From Euryodendron excelsum (Eukaryota; Streptophyta; Magnoliopsida; Ericales; Pentaphylacaceae): 64,000 nt of DNA. How positions within the stretch are numbered: position 1 is the first letter of the stretch; the number at the start of each line of letters is the position of its first letter. The notes beneath the pieces were generated by a model. It was not told the DNA's origin, did not search any database, and worked only from the letters and a program-made list of their open reading frames with translations. The stretch is from contig CM065379.1 in assembly GCA_033060915.1 (NCBI GenBank), positions 34,139,318-34,203,317 of the forward strand, in the 5' to 3' direction. Made by a program: the position numbers and the translations under genes. Shown here piece after piece: positions 11,740 to 21,726 of this stretch.

Positions 11740-12863
11740 GCCAGTTAGGAAAGTTTTAAGGTCGGCAAGTAACGTATTTTGGGAAGATTTAAGCGCCTGT
11801 ACTAGTGACTACCATGAAATTTTTAGCCTGCCTTCACTAGGAGTGACTCCGGAAAGTCCAGGGATGAATTGAAGGGGCTGGGAAGGACCCGAAGAGCCGG
11901 AAAGGGGCAGGCACCCTTAGAATAATGTCTTGGGGATAAAGGAATTGAAAAATGATGACAAGATTTGTTAGAAGGGTTGACTGGGCCACTAGGGGCAAAA
12001 CGGTCAACCGGACAGAAAGCTGTCGGGACGAACTCAGAATGTCCTGGGAGAAGACTTAAGTTTTGGAAACATTATTTAGAATGTTCTCAAAAGCTATCAG
12101 TTTGATACCCAGAGCCGGTGTGGTCGAAAAAGGTGACCAGCCCACCAAGGGAAAAATAGTCATTTTGCACCGAGTTTGCCGAAATTGACTCGGAATGATA
12201 CGGAGAGATAAAGGAAGGCCAAGAATACTATAATGAGCATTCTCGAGAGGCTACCGATTTGATACCTAGAGCCGGTGTGGTTCCCGGGGCACTCGGAAGC
12301 CTAGGGACAAAATGGTCATTTAGCTTCAAGTGGGCCTTACGGGCCTGGGAAGCAACTGGTGGACTAAAATGGAGTTTAGAAATCGGGTTAGAGTCTGAAT
12401 ATGCATGTGATGTGTGAAAGTAAGCCCAGTCAGACCGGAGATTGCCGAGCGGGCAAAAATGGGGTGCTTACACTTAGTACGTCTTCCTTACACGTAACTA
12501 ACCTCTGAACCTAGAATCAATTTTTTTAAAGACCAAATGGAGTTATTTTCAAAAAAGGGCTTAAATATTTTCTGAAGGTTGCCAAACAACCTGTTTTCTT
12601 AAAAACCCTCTCTTGAGGAGATATTTTCAAAAACCCTAAGTGTAGTCTTCGGATTGTGCTTAGTTTTTAAGTGACCTAACTCACCTTAATCAAGTTAGGT
12701 GGTGACTCCAAATTGTTTTTCAAAAGCCCTTTATTCAAATTAATTTTCAATTCAAGCCTAGTCGCACTCATTCTTCTAGGGGGATGAGTTCTAACAAGAG
12801 AGTATAATATTTTTTTCGCTTATGTGTGTATTCCTCGAGTGCGAAAAATCTGAGCGCGACAGC

Positions 12864-12881
12864 TGGCGACTCCACTCAGGA
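12864..12881 (+). promoter_or_regulatory. Primer binding site of element A
   Basis: TGGCGACTCCACTCAGGA starts two bases after the LTR end. It matches the C site TGGCGACTCCACTGGGGA except near its 3' side. From memory, the intact form complements the 3' end of plant nuclear tRNA-Arg including CCA, as in Ogre/Tat elements. The tRNA identity should be confirmed by alignment. Confidence 0.8.
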
Positions 12882-14354
12882 CACTTAGAGGGTTAGGCCG
12901 TAGTCATGTCTCTTCACCCTTCACTCGTGTAGAGTCTTCAATTAACTTGTTTACTTCTATCCACTTTTAATTTTCAAAATCAAATTTTCAAATTTGTTTT
13001 AAAAAAAAAACATGCATTTAATTCCATTCATATTACCTTATATTAAGCTTGTCATCCACATACTAACTCTTGCATCTTTGTTTTGTAGGTGCGTTTTGTA
13101 TTTACAATATTATTTTATTAACTGCTATGCATGAATGTGATGAACAGGATAGATGGGAGTTGTTGGGCTCTTTCCTCCGCTTTCAAAAATTACACACACA
13201 CTGCACGTGCACTTGCATTCTGCATACTTGCATTTTTACACTGACATAACCCTTCTAGTTAGAAATGGAGAACGGTATATTGGTTGTGAGCAAGATGCTA
13301 TGTCAGTTTCTTTGCCTACGGCCTCTTGATGGTTCTCTCGCTCGGATCACCAACCGATCATGGGACCACCTCGGGGAGTGAGCCTAGGTTTGAAGATTTG
13401 GGGACCGAGCCTTTTTAGGACGCATTAGTCAACCCTCAACCTTATGCTCATATAGACACCTTGCATAGCCGAACCTCTGCCGAATTTAAGACACGCGCAC
13501 CGTTTTCAAAACTATGGAGGAAAGGGTGACTGCTCTTACTTTTATTTGTACATGTTTATTCCTGTTGTTACAATGACTGTATTTTTACTGTTATAATGCC
13601 TGTCTAATTGCTCATACATGCATATTTACTTCAACTGTATTCTCTTTCCTTATACTCTATGCATCCATTTTCATGCATTCCATATTCCATGTTAAGACGA
13701 GAGTTCCAAGTAACTCAAGTCACTGCATTCTCATGCATATGATCAACCCAAAGAAAGTGACATCTAGTTCACTTTCCCTTGCATTAAACCTACCCAAACC
13801 CTAAGGGTTCCCATAGAATCCTAAGGACTCATGACATACACATTAATTCATTCCATAAGAGGGGCCCCAATCCCTCTATGCTCACAGAGATAGGGTTGCC
13901 AAGAAGACAATGGGTAATCGATCAACAAGGTCTCTCAGCGACCTCCTCGACATTGAATTCAATGAAGGCAAATCCGAAGACTCAAGAGTAGTTTAGGATT
14001 TCTTTTGTAAAATTAGATAGGTGGAAGTCCAAAGAAACATGTTTCCCCTCCCCCTATTAAAGTGTACTTTATCTCTTTTGTTTTAAACCCAAAAGTTCAA
14101 TGTACCCCTTTTTCGCAAATAAATAAATGTAAGGATGAGTATAGCTTGCCGTATCGATGATAAAGTATCTGCATACAAGGGGCAAAAACCCCTATCTCCA
14201 AAAGTGAGCCAATACATCAGGATTAGTTCCCTCCTAAATGGGGACACCTTAGGGCATGCATTACATAAAATTTTGTCAAAATAAGACACTAACTTCTCCC
14301 TTTTGCTGACACAAGGGTTCTCTCCACTACAAGCCCAAAAATTAAGGAACACCC
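12882..14354 (+). other. Leader of element A, no gene recognised
   Basis: The leader starts with CTTAGAGGGTTAGGCC and contains the splice acceptor at 13061-13088. A conserved block follows (ACGGTATATTGGTTGTG near 13272, GATCACCAACCGATCATGG near 13346, GCCGAACCTCTGCCG near 13468), shared with B and C but full of stops. ATGGAGGAAAGGGTGACTGC near 13514 could start a short MEER-type coding segment, but it breaks quickly. CATGCATTCTCATGCATATG and CCCTAAGGGTTCCC words recur in B and C. Confidence 0.6.
13061..13088 (+). promoter_or_regulatory. Branch point and 3' splice site in the A leader
   Basis: TACTAAC (13061-13067) is a consensus branch point, followed 21-22 bases later by TTTGTTTTGTAG (AG at 13087-13088). 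The same pair occurs at the same place in B (30289-30316) and C (58307-58334). Some Ogre-type elements are known to splice an intron. The donor was not identified. Confidence 0.55.
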
Positions 14355-15600
14355 ATGGAGTCACTCACACTCGATGCCTTAACTCTGCTACTAGTAAAAG
14401 CTAGAGGAGTCAGGCATAGGATGGCTAAAATGGAAGGCATACTCTCTTCACTCTTACCTTGTGCAACCCATGAGCAGGCAGAGTCCTCGCAGGCCCAGAC
14501 CTAGGAGGAACAAAAAAGGCTGAAGAGGGAGGACCAAGATCACACCCCGATCATTGTTCATCGATAACCTCCACCGGCTATTTGTTGTATTCCTGCATCT
14601 CTCAAACAACTTTTGAGCAAACCCCTGGATCCTATAATCTATCCTATAAGTACCAGTCCCATCCGCTTGGCCTTGATACCAAAAAATGTCCCACTCTGAA
14701 ACATAAAACTTGAAGCTCCTCCAATTCCACCAACCCAGTAGTTGTTGCACCAGAATTTGATCCCCGCCCTTCTAGGCCATCTAGGACATCGAGGTGAATG
14801 AGACCAAAAGATCGAGTTTTCACTATACTCGCTTGTACGCAAACCACAGCTTACTTCAGTCTCCTAGCCACGGGATGTCTAAAACCTATGCCCCCTCGAC
14901 CTCGACCCAATCCCCTGCCACCTCATTTTAACCCAAAGGCATACTGTGAGTACCATTCAGGTGGCCAGGGACATGACATCAAAGAATGCTGGACCCTCAA
15001 ACATAAGATTCAAGACCTAATAGAAAACAAGATCATCGGCTTACGACTGGTGAATCCTCCTCCTCAAGCCACTGCGAACTCTTCACCAGACCTCACTGTC
15101 AACGTCATTACAAAATTCGGTTACGATAAGGTTTGGTTAACTGCATGCCAAGAGATATATTAAAAAGATGAGGAGGAAATGGAATACGAAGATGTAGAGT
15201 AGTGTCATGCCCGGTTGAGTTGCAACCTCGATAAGGAGCCAGTCCCCGAAAATGAATTAGTAGGTGAATCTGCCAAGAAGGTTGACTAGCAGCTGTCCGA
15301 ACTCTGGGATAAGAATCCGCCACGATGCGTATCTGAGGAATATCGAGGATGGCTAGAAGCCAGAATAGAAAGCCTCGAGCTTGATCTATTAAGCTGGAAG
15401 AAGGCAAGCTACCCAACTGGTTTATTGGAGAAACTAAGGAGCAAACAAAGGAAGGCAAGACGGTCAAGAAAACTAACAATTACATCATTGCCACCAACTC
15501 ACTTAGAACTCCGAGAGAAGCATCTACTTGTCCTGCCTTGGCTGAAGATCTTAACCACGGATGGAATGTTGATACGAGCATCGTCCCAAAGCCCTATTGA
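14355..15600 (+). pseudogene. gag-like gene with CHHC zinc knuckle, decayed (element A)
   Basis: This is the homologue of 31601-32891 in B. It starts at ATG 14355 (MESLTLDALTLLLVKARG, then HRMAKMEGILSSLL). A first, degenerate knuckle-like segment near 14640-14710 reads YQSHPLGLDTKKC then LKHKT. The clear knuckle begins at Cys 14945: CEYHSGGQGHDIKEC followed by LKHKIQDLIENKIIG, i.e. C-X2-H-X5-H-X4-C. The C-terminal part has CPALAEDLNHGWNVD and ends VPKPY-stop at 15598-15600, the end seen in B and C. Frame changes between 14355 and 14798 and stops near 14504, 14570, 15161 and 15200 make it a pseudogene. In the family this domain belongs to the nucleocapsid part of Gag, which packages RNA. Matrix and capsid regions are not recognisable, so this may be a reduced Gag or an RNA-binding relic. 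Confidence 0.72.
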
Positions 15601-16690
15601 AGAATACAGGAATCCCTTCAAAAGCGTACAAGAGAGGGGTGTTTTCACCCACTTTCTTTCTATCCCTTTTATTTTCTATCTTTAAATTGATGTTTACATT
15701 TTCTTACTGCTTAAGAACTCTATGCTTTTCATAAAAAATGATGATAATAATAATCAAATGATAGTCCTCTTATTCACTACTGCTATCTTATATGTCTCTT
15801 GTGAATGGTGATTATTTCTACACAAAGGGGCATGGTTTGTCTTATAGAACGGTTGAACTTGAAGGGATGATAGCATGAGTTAACCACTAGCCAAATGATC
15901 AGCTTTTTAAAGAAAGAGAATGTAAGGATGAGTGAGGAGATTACCCAAAGGCAACACTTGCAAGTCCCCAAAGCTAAGCGATGTGTGGTCAATCTATCAA
16001 AATGAAGAGGAGCCATCTTTCACTTCCCCACATATAAAATAGTAAAATAATAAATAAAAAAAAATGCTTATAATCCCCTTGCTGAACCCTTAGTGCCTCG
16101 CAAAAAGCGAAAATTTTCTTTGCCAACCATGATCCATAACTGTCCTCCCCACACTGGGGCAGACAATAATCGAGAAACTCTAGGAATGGTATCCACCTCT
16201 ATCGTGTTAGGATAGTATTGAAAGCTCTATAGATCAAGCAATCTAGTACCAAGTGAAGAGGGGCCCTCATTTCATTTCCCATACAGTCAGAAGCAACCCC
16301 TTGCCAAACCTGTTAAGCCATTTATCCTATTTCGAGAAAACTCCAACCTAATGATCACTGCCCACAAGGGGTTAGATGGGATTGCTAAAGAGAAGGTCTA
16401 GAGAAAGAAAGGGTTGTAGAACTATTTGTTTCATAAAAGGAAAGAAAGGAGATGAAAAGAAAAAAAAAAAAGAAAGAAAGAAAAAAACAAAGGAAAGGAG
16501 TTGCCAAGGTGCAAGAGGCCAAAAAAAAAAGGAGGAGAAGCATCTATCATATCTAAGAAAAAGCCTAAAGAAAATTGTGCCATAGAAAGGCCGAAAGGGA
16601 AGGGAATCATGTGTATATAGCAAGGTCAAAAGACGAGAGGCATTTTCACCTTGAGAAGGGTATCATAAGAGCAAAGAGAGAAATTAAAGG
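15601..16690 (+). other. Interior spacer of element A with purine-rich tract
   Basis: The spacer holds GGTGTTTTCACCCACTTT after the gag-like stop, blocks conserved with B and C (GGCAACACTTGCAAG, AAGCGATGTG, CACACTGGGGCAGAC), and a purine-rich run at 16427-16545 rich in GAAAG and AAAAA. The lysine-rich frame across that run is a low-complexity artefact. No gene is recognised. Confidence 0.6.
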
Positions 16691-17599
16691 TGATCCTAGG
16701 TTACAAAGAAGCCCAGTAGAAACAATAGGTTCGAGCCTTTACCCTTCCTTGTAAAACCCCAAAACCATAACCTATATTACAACCTTACTAAAGTCCCCTC
16801 TGATTAAAAATGGATTACTTGATCTAGTGAGCTAGACACGTTGCCAAAGTTGAGAAGGGATGTTAACCCTACTGGAAGGAAAATAGTTCAGGACGGTATG
16901 GATCTAAACCCTGCTAAAAACAATATCAAATTTGAGCCTGCATATCCCGTTATTTCAGAAACCCCATAACCTAGCCCCTGTTACGGTCCTAAAGCAAAGT
17001 CACATCAGATTTAAAAGATTGATCAGTTATTGCTCTGTTAAAGGTCGAGTAAGCTGTTGCCAAAGCCCCGAGAGTCGAGAGTTTTTGCCTAATAATCCCA
17101 TACACTAACCCTGAAACAGAGAATCGGAGGTGGTCAAAAGGTTGAGAAAGATACGAAATGCTATCATCTAGCCAAGGTGAGGTTGAGCCAAAGAAGTGGC
17201 CAGGCTCCCCGAAAAGGAAAGAGTTACCATTCCGAAGATTACAAGTTCAACAGCACCCCTTTTCATTTTGTTAGCTAATATATTCCTAATATGTGCATAC
17301 ATTCTTAAAAAAAAAAAAACGAGCATGAGCTTTGCATATGTAGGACACAACTCCCTGTAGAAACAGAAATCACCAATACAATATTATCTTATGTGATAAA
17401 TATACACCTACATCATCTCTATCCATGCATTTGATCATATACTTAGGTATCAAAATCATAAATGTCTTTGCATATCCATACATCTAACTACGATAAACAT
17501 CCATCTTTGTATAAGATTTACAAAATAAAATTGCCTAACATAAATACATCTAAGGAATAGGGGGTAAAGCAGATTAGGGCCTATGGCAAGGGGCATTTG
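16690..17599 (+). other. Conserved block, relic of the small ORF seen in B
   Basis: 16690-16990 matches the 33895-34203 ORF of B (ITTLLKSPLIKNGLLDL in one frame), then stops and frame changes break it. The remainder, up to the antisense PMD gene, has no recognised gene. A run of A and several CATCC/CATAAATG words are shared with B. Confidence 0.55.
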
Positions 17600-19331
17600 T
17601 CAAAGGTTGAAGTTAATATCCTCGGGATCAAAATCCCTGAAACCTGGATCCAGAGCAGGCGGATAGCTACTTGAAACACCAGCATCTTGCAAAGAAGGTA
17701 GAATCGAAATCAGCTACATGAAAGGAGAACTAAACAATAGCAGAGCAAGAAGAAGGAGAGAAAAGACGACATACCCCGCCACCTCCCATTTGGGTTGTCC
17801 GAGCCGTCAAGGAAGCCACTTCTGCCTGATACTAATCTCGCTCCGTCTGGTATTGATCCCTCTGGTCCCTCACAACAGTAAACTCAATATGGGGCACGTA
17901 TCCCCCTGTGCAGCACCATAAGTCAACCACCTCTTGGCTAACAGCATACTCGCCGACTACTACCTCAAACCGAGTGAAAGCACTAACAAAATGAGCCTCA
18001 AAGTGCATAACATAATCCGTATCTGGAGGAAGCAAGAACTAGGCACCTGGCTGGCGCTCCTGATAGGGGATAGGCACTCCCGCCATCAAAGCTCCAAACA
18101 TATACTCCGGCGGAGCTCCTGCTGATTGAAACTCCTCATGAAATTGCTGCCAGTGCTGCTCTCCTATATAGGACTCCTAAGTATCGTCACTGAGAAAAGC
18201 AGCCCTCAACAGGGACAACAGAACCAAGTACCTCACTATCTTATAATGAACTGATCCAATGAAGGGCCGCCAAGTCACGTCCCTTGCCTCAATCAACTCC
18301 AGGTTCGCCTGTAGCGTCACAAAATCAGTAATGTCCGGTCGCTGGGCCACCCGGTCACGAGCCCACCTCAAAGCATGAGGATAAAGGTCGTCCTCGATAA
18401 TTGCAGGGTGACGAACATGTAGATACTCATAGATCCACCAGACAAGAAAGGGCCATAAACTAGTCATACTGCCCCAACGGGAAGAAGTTCAGACCCGTAT
18501 CGATCGAAGGCAGTAGCCAAAGGAGAAGGACCCCCAATCCAACTCAGATAAAGCCCCAAGATCAGCTACTATGCTCACCAACCAAAAAGGCACGAGCGAC
18601 TTGTTGCAAAAGTAGCTGAAAATGATATACAGAACAAGTCGCCGCCTCATGATGTCACGCCGAGTAGGGAATGGCTCAACATCAAAGGTATTGTCGTCCC
18701 GACTGAGCCAAGAAACTGGGAAAGTAGAACGCTCGGGAGGGGGCAAGTCCAATAGAATGTATGCATCGTCCCTACTGACCAGTTGCAAGGTGATCAGTAG
18801 ATCAACGAAGGAAAGCCCCGTGATGATTGCCCAATCCAAGGGGGTGGGACCCAACTCGAAGCCAACAAAATGAAAAGTCCCAGTCTCTCTAATCCATCTC
18901 TCGATAAGCGCCAGCACCAGATGTCGGTTCAGGTGGTTAGCCTGTAATCCCATGAAAGCTTCGAATCCGATCTCAGCCAAGAAAGCACGATATGATGGAG
19001 CAGCCCGCTGCTTGGTCACGAAGACCTGATGAACAACCCCTCTAAAAGCTGTGTGTACTCACGGAGGGGGCAAATGCTGTCTAGAATATACACTGGGGTG
19101 ATAAGCAAGATCCTCGAGCGGTGGGATATCCAGTACCTCCAGGTCACCCAAATTAGCATCCGTCTGCCTATGTCTAGAGGAGGCTCTCCCATAACCAGTC
19201 ACCTGGTCACCAAGACCTGGTACCTCCTCCTTAACACCAATCTCCTTTGCAAAGTCCTGCTCAACCGGAGGAAAGGGGTCGACAGGTGGTCTACTCCCCC
19301 GTCCGCTCTGACTGGAAAAGACTCGCCTCAA
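17600..19331 (-). pseudogene. Antisense plant mobile domain (PMD) gene, 5'-truncated (element A)
   Basis: The gene is read leftward, opposite to the element. The N-terminal region (19059-19331) is Ser/Arg/Pro-rich. The PMD core is at 18489-19019: in that 176-residue frame LALIERWIRETGTFHF and PTPLDWAIITGLSF (about residues 36-71) match the start of the aminotransferase-like PMD family. It continues at 18177-18467 (LWPFLVWWIYEYLHVRHP) and 17832-18035. A short intron (about 17774 down to 17688, donor GTATGT) precedes the last exon, ending DFDPEDINFNL-stop at 17600-17602. In-frame stops interrupt at several points, including a CGA-to-TGA type change near 19056. The acceptor reads CAAG where B has CAGG. 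PMD proteins act in nuclear silencing-related functions in plants and have mobile-element relatives. The first exon seen in B is absent because sequence after about 19331 is deleted. Confidence 0.8.
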
Positions 19332-19929
19332 ATGTTTTCTAAAATATTCTCTAATTTTTCTAAATTTTAAACTCTAAAATTTCATCAATTTCTTAAATTT
19401 TCTTAATTTTCTTAATTTTTTTCAAGTATTTTTCTATTTTTCAAAAAATTAAAATTTCACCGAGTTTTCAAAAAATCACGAAACTTCATACGACTATTAA
19501 TCACATTTTTTTAAGGCACACAGTATAAAATTCTAGCCGAAAAACTCAACACCCAAGCCTGTAGGAACAAAGCCCCTTCATATAATCACGCAAAATCACT
19601 CAAATTCAATCAAACAAGCATCAAAACGCAAAAATAACACCACCACAGTGTTCAAAACATATCAAAATATCAATTTCCACTGTTCACACGACTTAAACGG
19701 AACTCTACACGTTCAAATCAACATAAGATAGAAAACTCACCTCTTGGAGTTCTTCGGCGAAAACTTCTCTTCTGGCGATGGCGTTCACTTTCGACAATCC
19801 CCCGTGGTCTCCAAGAAGCGCTTCTTCAATGTCCAAGCCGGTTTTCTCGCAATGCCTCTCGGTTTTGCAAAAAACCTTCAATACCCACAATAGCGTCGAA
19901 CCAGCAAATGCTAATTTTGATCCCAGGCC

Positions 19930-19990
19930 TGGCGCCACTAGCAGTGGCGCCAAGCCATTTCTTCCAAAGGCGCCACTCCTAGTGGGGCCA
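19930..19990 (+). other. GGCGCC dyads in the A interior
   Basis: TGGCGCCACT (19930-19939), spacer AGC, AGTGGCGCCA (19943-19952): a perfect 10-base stem. A second dyad follows with GGCGCCACT, CCT and AGTGGGGCC. The same motif lies upstream of the LTR TATA boxes, so it occurs twice per element. B has it at 43928-43992. Confidence 0.85.
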
Positions 19991-20172
19991 GTTGCCAATT
20001 CAGGGTAGCTTTGCCCTTTTTCCCACTAAAACTCGATTTTAAAGGCCTTTTGGGCCCAATATCCATTTCCACACTCTCGTCTTCCAAAATTTCCAAAGTC
20101 TGTCCCTCTGACCGCCTCACGGTCAACATAGGACTCTTACTCTATCGTTTTTTGTCTTCGAAAAGCAAAGAC

Positions 20173-20185
20173 AGAAAAAGAAGGG
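20173..20185 (+). promoter_or_regulatory. Polypurine tract of element A
   Basis: AGAAAAAGAAGGG directly precedes CAGC and the TGTAAGC start of the 3' LTR. This is the expected place for the plus-strand primer. B has AGAAAAAGAGAGG at 44140-44152. Confidence 0.8.
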
Positions 20186-21603
20186 CAGCTGTAAGCACCC
20201 CATTTTGCTCGCTTGGCAGTCTCCAGTCCGCCCAGACTTGTATTCAAGTCAATATGGACATATTTTGAGTCAACTCAATTTTTCAAGTCTAATCTAGTCA
20301 ATCCATTGCTTCGTGGGCTCGCAAGGCCCAAATAGAGGCAAAATGACCGAAATGCCCTTAGAAAAATTGTTCGGTCCAGTTCTAGTAGGCACGTCTTCTT
20401 GAAGACAGTAAGTCCCCTAGATGATTCCTCGAGGTGGTAAGTCTATCCTATTCGGCACGTTGTCAAGTGAACTTTTCGGAATGGTAAGTCCCTTCAAACC
20501 CGTCGACCGGGACGAGACCCACAGTCCCCGAGATAGTAGAACGGTCCACCTTTGGCGCCTGTTAGCCCGCCAATGTAGAAATGTCCGTTTCGGCACGCCT
20601 TTTGAGAAAGTTGATTCCTCAAGCGCTAAGCCCATTTAGCAGCTTCCTGAGATCAGGCAGTCTCGGAAATGATCGTGAACCGTCAGAGTAGCGGAAGTAC
20701 TCGCAAACATCACAACCGTCAGAGTAGCGAAAATACTCGTAAACAGGTTGATATAGGGAATTGCCAACAAACCCTATATCACAGGACCGCCGTCAAAGTG
20801 GCGAAAACACTCAAAACCTAGGTCAACACTAGTGCCTGCTAGCCCACTCCGGTGAAAAATGACTAAACTGCCCCTAAGGCCAATTTTTGGCATGTTTCTT
20901 GAGATAGTACCTAAGTCCTCAGAACGGTAAGTTCACCCTTCCAAGATCATCCCAGATTCGATCTGGCATAATTAGGTGCCTTCCAGTCAGTTTTAGGCTA
21001 ATTCCGAGACTTTTCGGTCAAAATGACCATTTTACCCCTAGGTATCTGAATGCCCCGGGAACTATACCGGTTCTGGGTATCAAACCGGTAACCTCTCGAG
21101 AATGCTTTTTATAGTATTCTCGGCCTTTCATTATTTTTTCGGATCATTCCGAGTCGATTCAGGCAAACCCGGTGCAAAATAACTGTTTTGCCCCTGGTGG
21201 GTTGGTCGCCTTTTCCGACCACACCGGCTTTGAGTATCAAACTGGAGACATTTGGGAACATTCTAAATAATGTTTACAAATCTCGAGTCTTCTTCTGGGA
21301 CATTCTAAGTCCGTCCTGGCAGTTTTTTTGGTCCGGTTGATTGTTTTGTCCTTAATGGCCCAGGCGACCCCTTTAACAAACCCTGACATCCTTTTTTAAG
21401 TCTACTATCCCCGGAACACTATCCTAAGGGTTCCTTCTCTTTTCCACCCTTTCGGGCCATTTATGGTCCCTTAAATCCTTCCCGAACTTTTCGGAGCCAC
21501 TCCTAGTGAAGCAATGCTAAAAATTGCATGGTAGTCACTAGTACATGCGCCCAAATCTTCTAAAAATACGTTGCTTGCCAACTTTAAAACTTTTCTAAGT
21601 GGC

Positions 21604-21693
21604 TGGCGCCACTAGTAGTGGCGCCAAGCCAAAATTTGGCCTGGCGCCATTCCTAGTGGCACCAGAAGGTTTTTTTGGCCTGGCACCATTGCA
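21604..21693 (+). other. Three GGCGCC-type dyads in the A 3' LTR
   Basis: Dyad 1 (21604-21626) is TGGCGCCACT-AGT-AGTGGCGCCA, a perfect stem. Dyad 2 (TGGCGCCATT, CCT, AGTGGCACCA) and dyad 3 (CCTGGCACC ... GGCACCAGG) each carry changes. They end about 25 bp upstream of the TATA box. Confidence 0.85.
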
Positions 21694-21718
21694 ACAGGCA
21701 CCAGGTTATTCTTTTCTC

Positions 21719-21726
21719 TATAAATA
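21719..21726 (+). promoter_or_regulatory. TATA box of the A 3' LTR
   Basis: TATAAATA in CTCTATAAATACAGAGG. Transcription from here would leave the element towards 24742. Confidence 0.8.

Larger units (their letters stand above)
8402..12472 (-). mobile_element. Solo LTR S1, inverted, inside the A 5' LTR
   Basis: Read on the minus strand it starts TGTAAGCACCCCATTTTTGC (from 12472) and ends in TGACGTGATA at 8402, a decayed GGCGCGACA. CTTAC (8397-8401) and CTTAG (12473-12477) are the target duplication with one mismatch. The A 3' LTR reads GATGGCTTAGTGCG here, so CTTAG is the original site. There is no PBS or interior, so it is a solo LTR made by recombination between two LTRs of one element. 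It includes a minus-strand TATA box (11618-11625) and a GGCGCC dyad (11717-11739). Confidence 0.92.
4231..12861 (+). mobile_element. 5' LTR of element A (split by S1)
   Basis: It starts TTTAAGCACCCC and ends GAGCGCGACA just before the PBS. Sequence 8402-12472 is inserted foreign LTR. Subtracting S1 and one 5-base duplication leaves 4555 bp against 4552 bp in the 3' LTR. Order inside: U3 with repeated GAGTAGCGGAAATACTC-like words, degenerate GGCGCC dyads (5690-5745), TATA box, CT-rich leader, GTGGTGAAGCC block, two degenerate pyrimidine/A arrays, conserved core with hairpin, and the terminal hairpin and PBS-like word. Confidence 0.9.
19332..20189 (+). other. Pre-3'LTR region of element A with dyads and polypurine tract
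   Basis: AT-rich sequence from 19332 matches B from about 43290, so a deletion joins the PMD gene to this region. GGCGCC dyads lie at 19930-19990. GTCTTCG and CAAAGAC near 20154-20172 form a near-perfect hairpin next to the polypurine tract AGAAAAAGAAGGG (20173-20185), which is followed by CAGC and the 3' LTR. Open frames here (19705-20268) are shadows without recognisable domains. Confidence 0.75.

Noticed and set aside
14083..14842. Minus-strand ORFs opposite the gag-like gene of A
   Set aside because: The sense strand has the zinc-knuckle homology shared with B; the antisense frames are not kept in B.
16376..16629. Lys-rich and Phe-rich overlapping ORFs
   Set aside because: They are the two strands of a purine-rich low-complexity tract.
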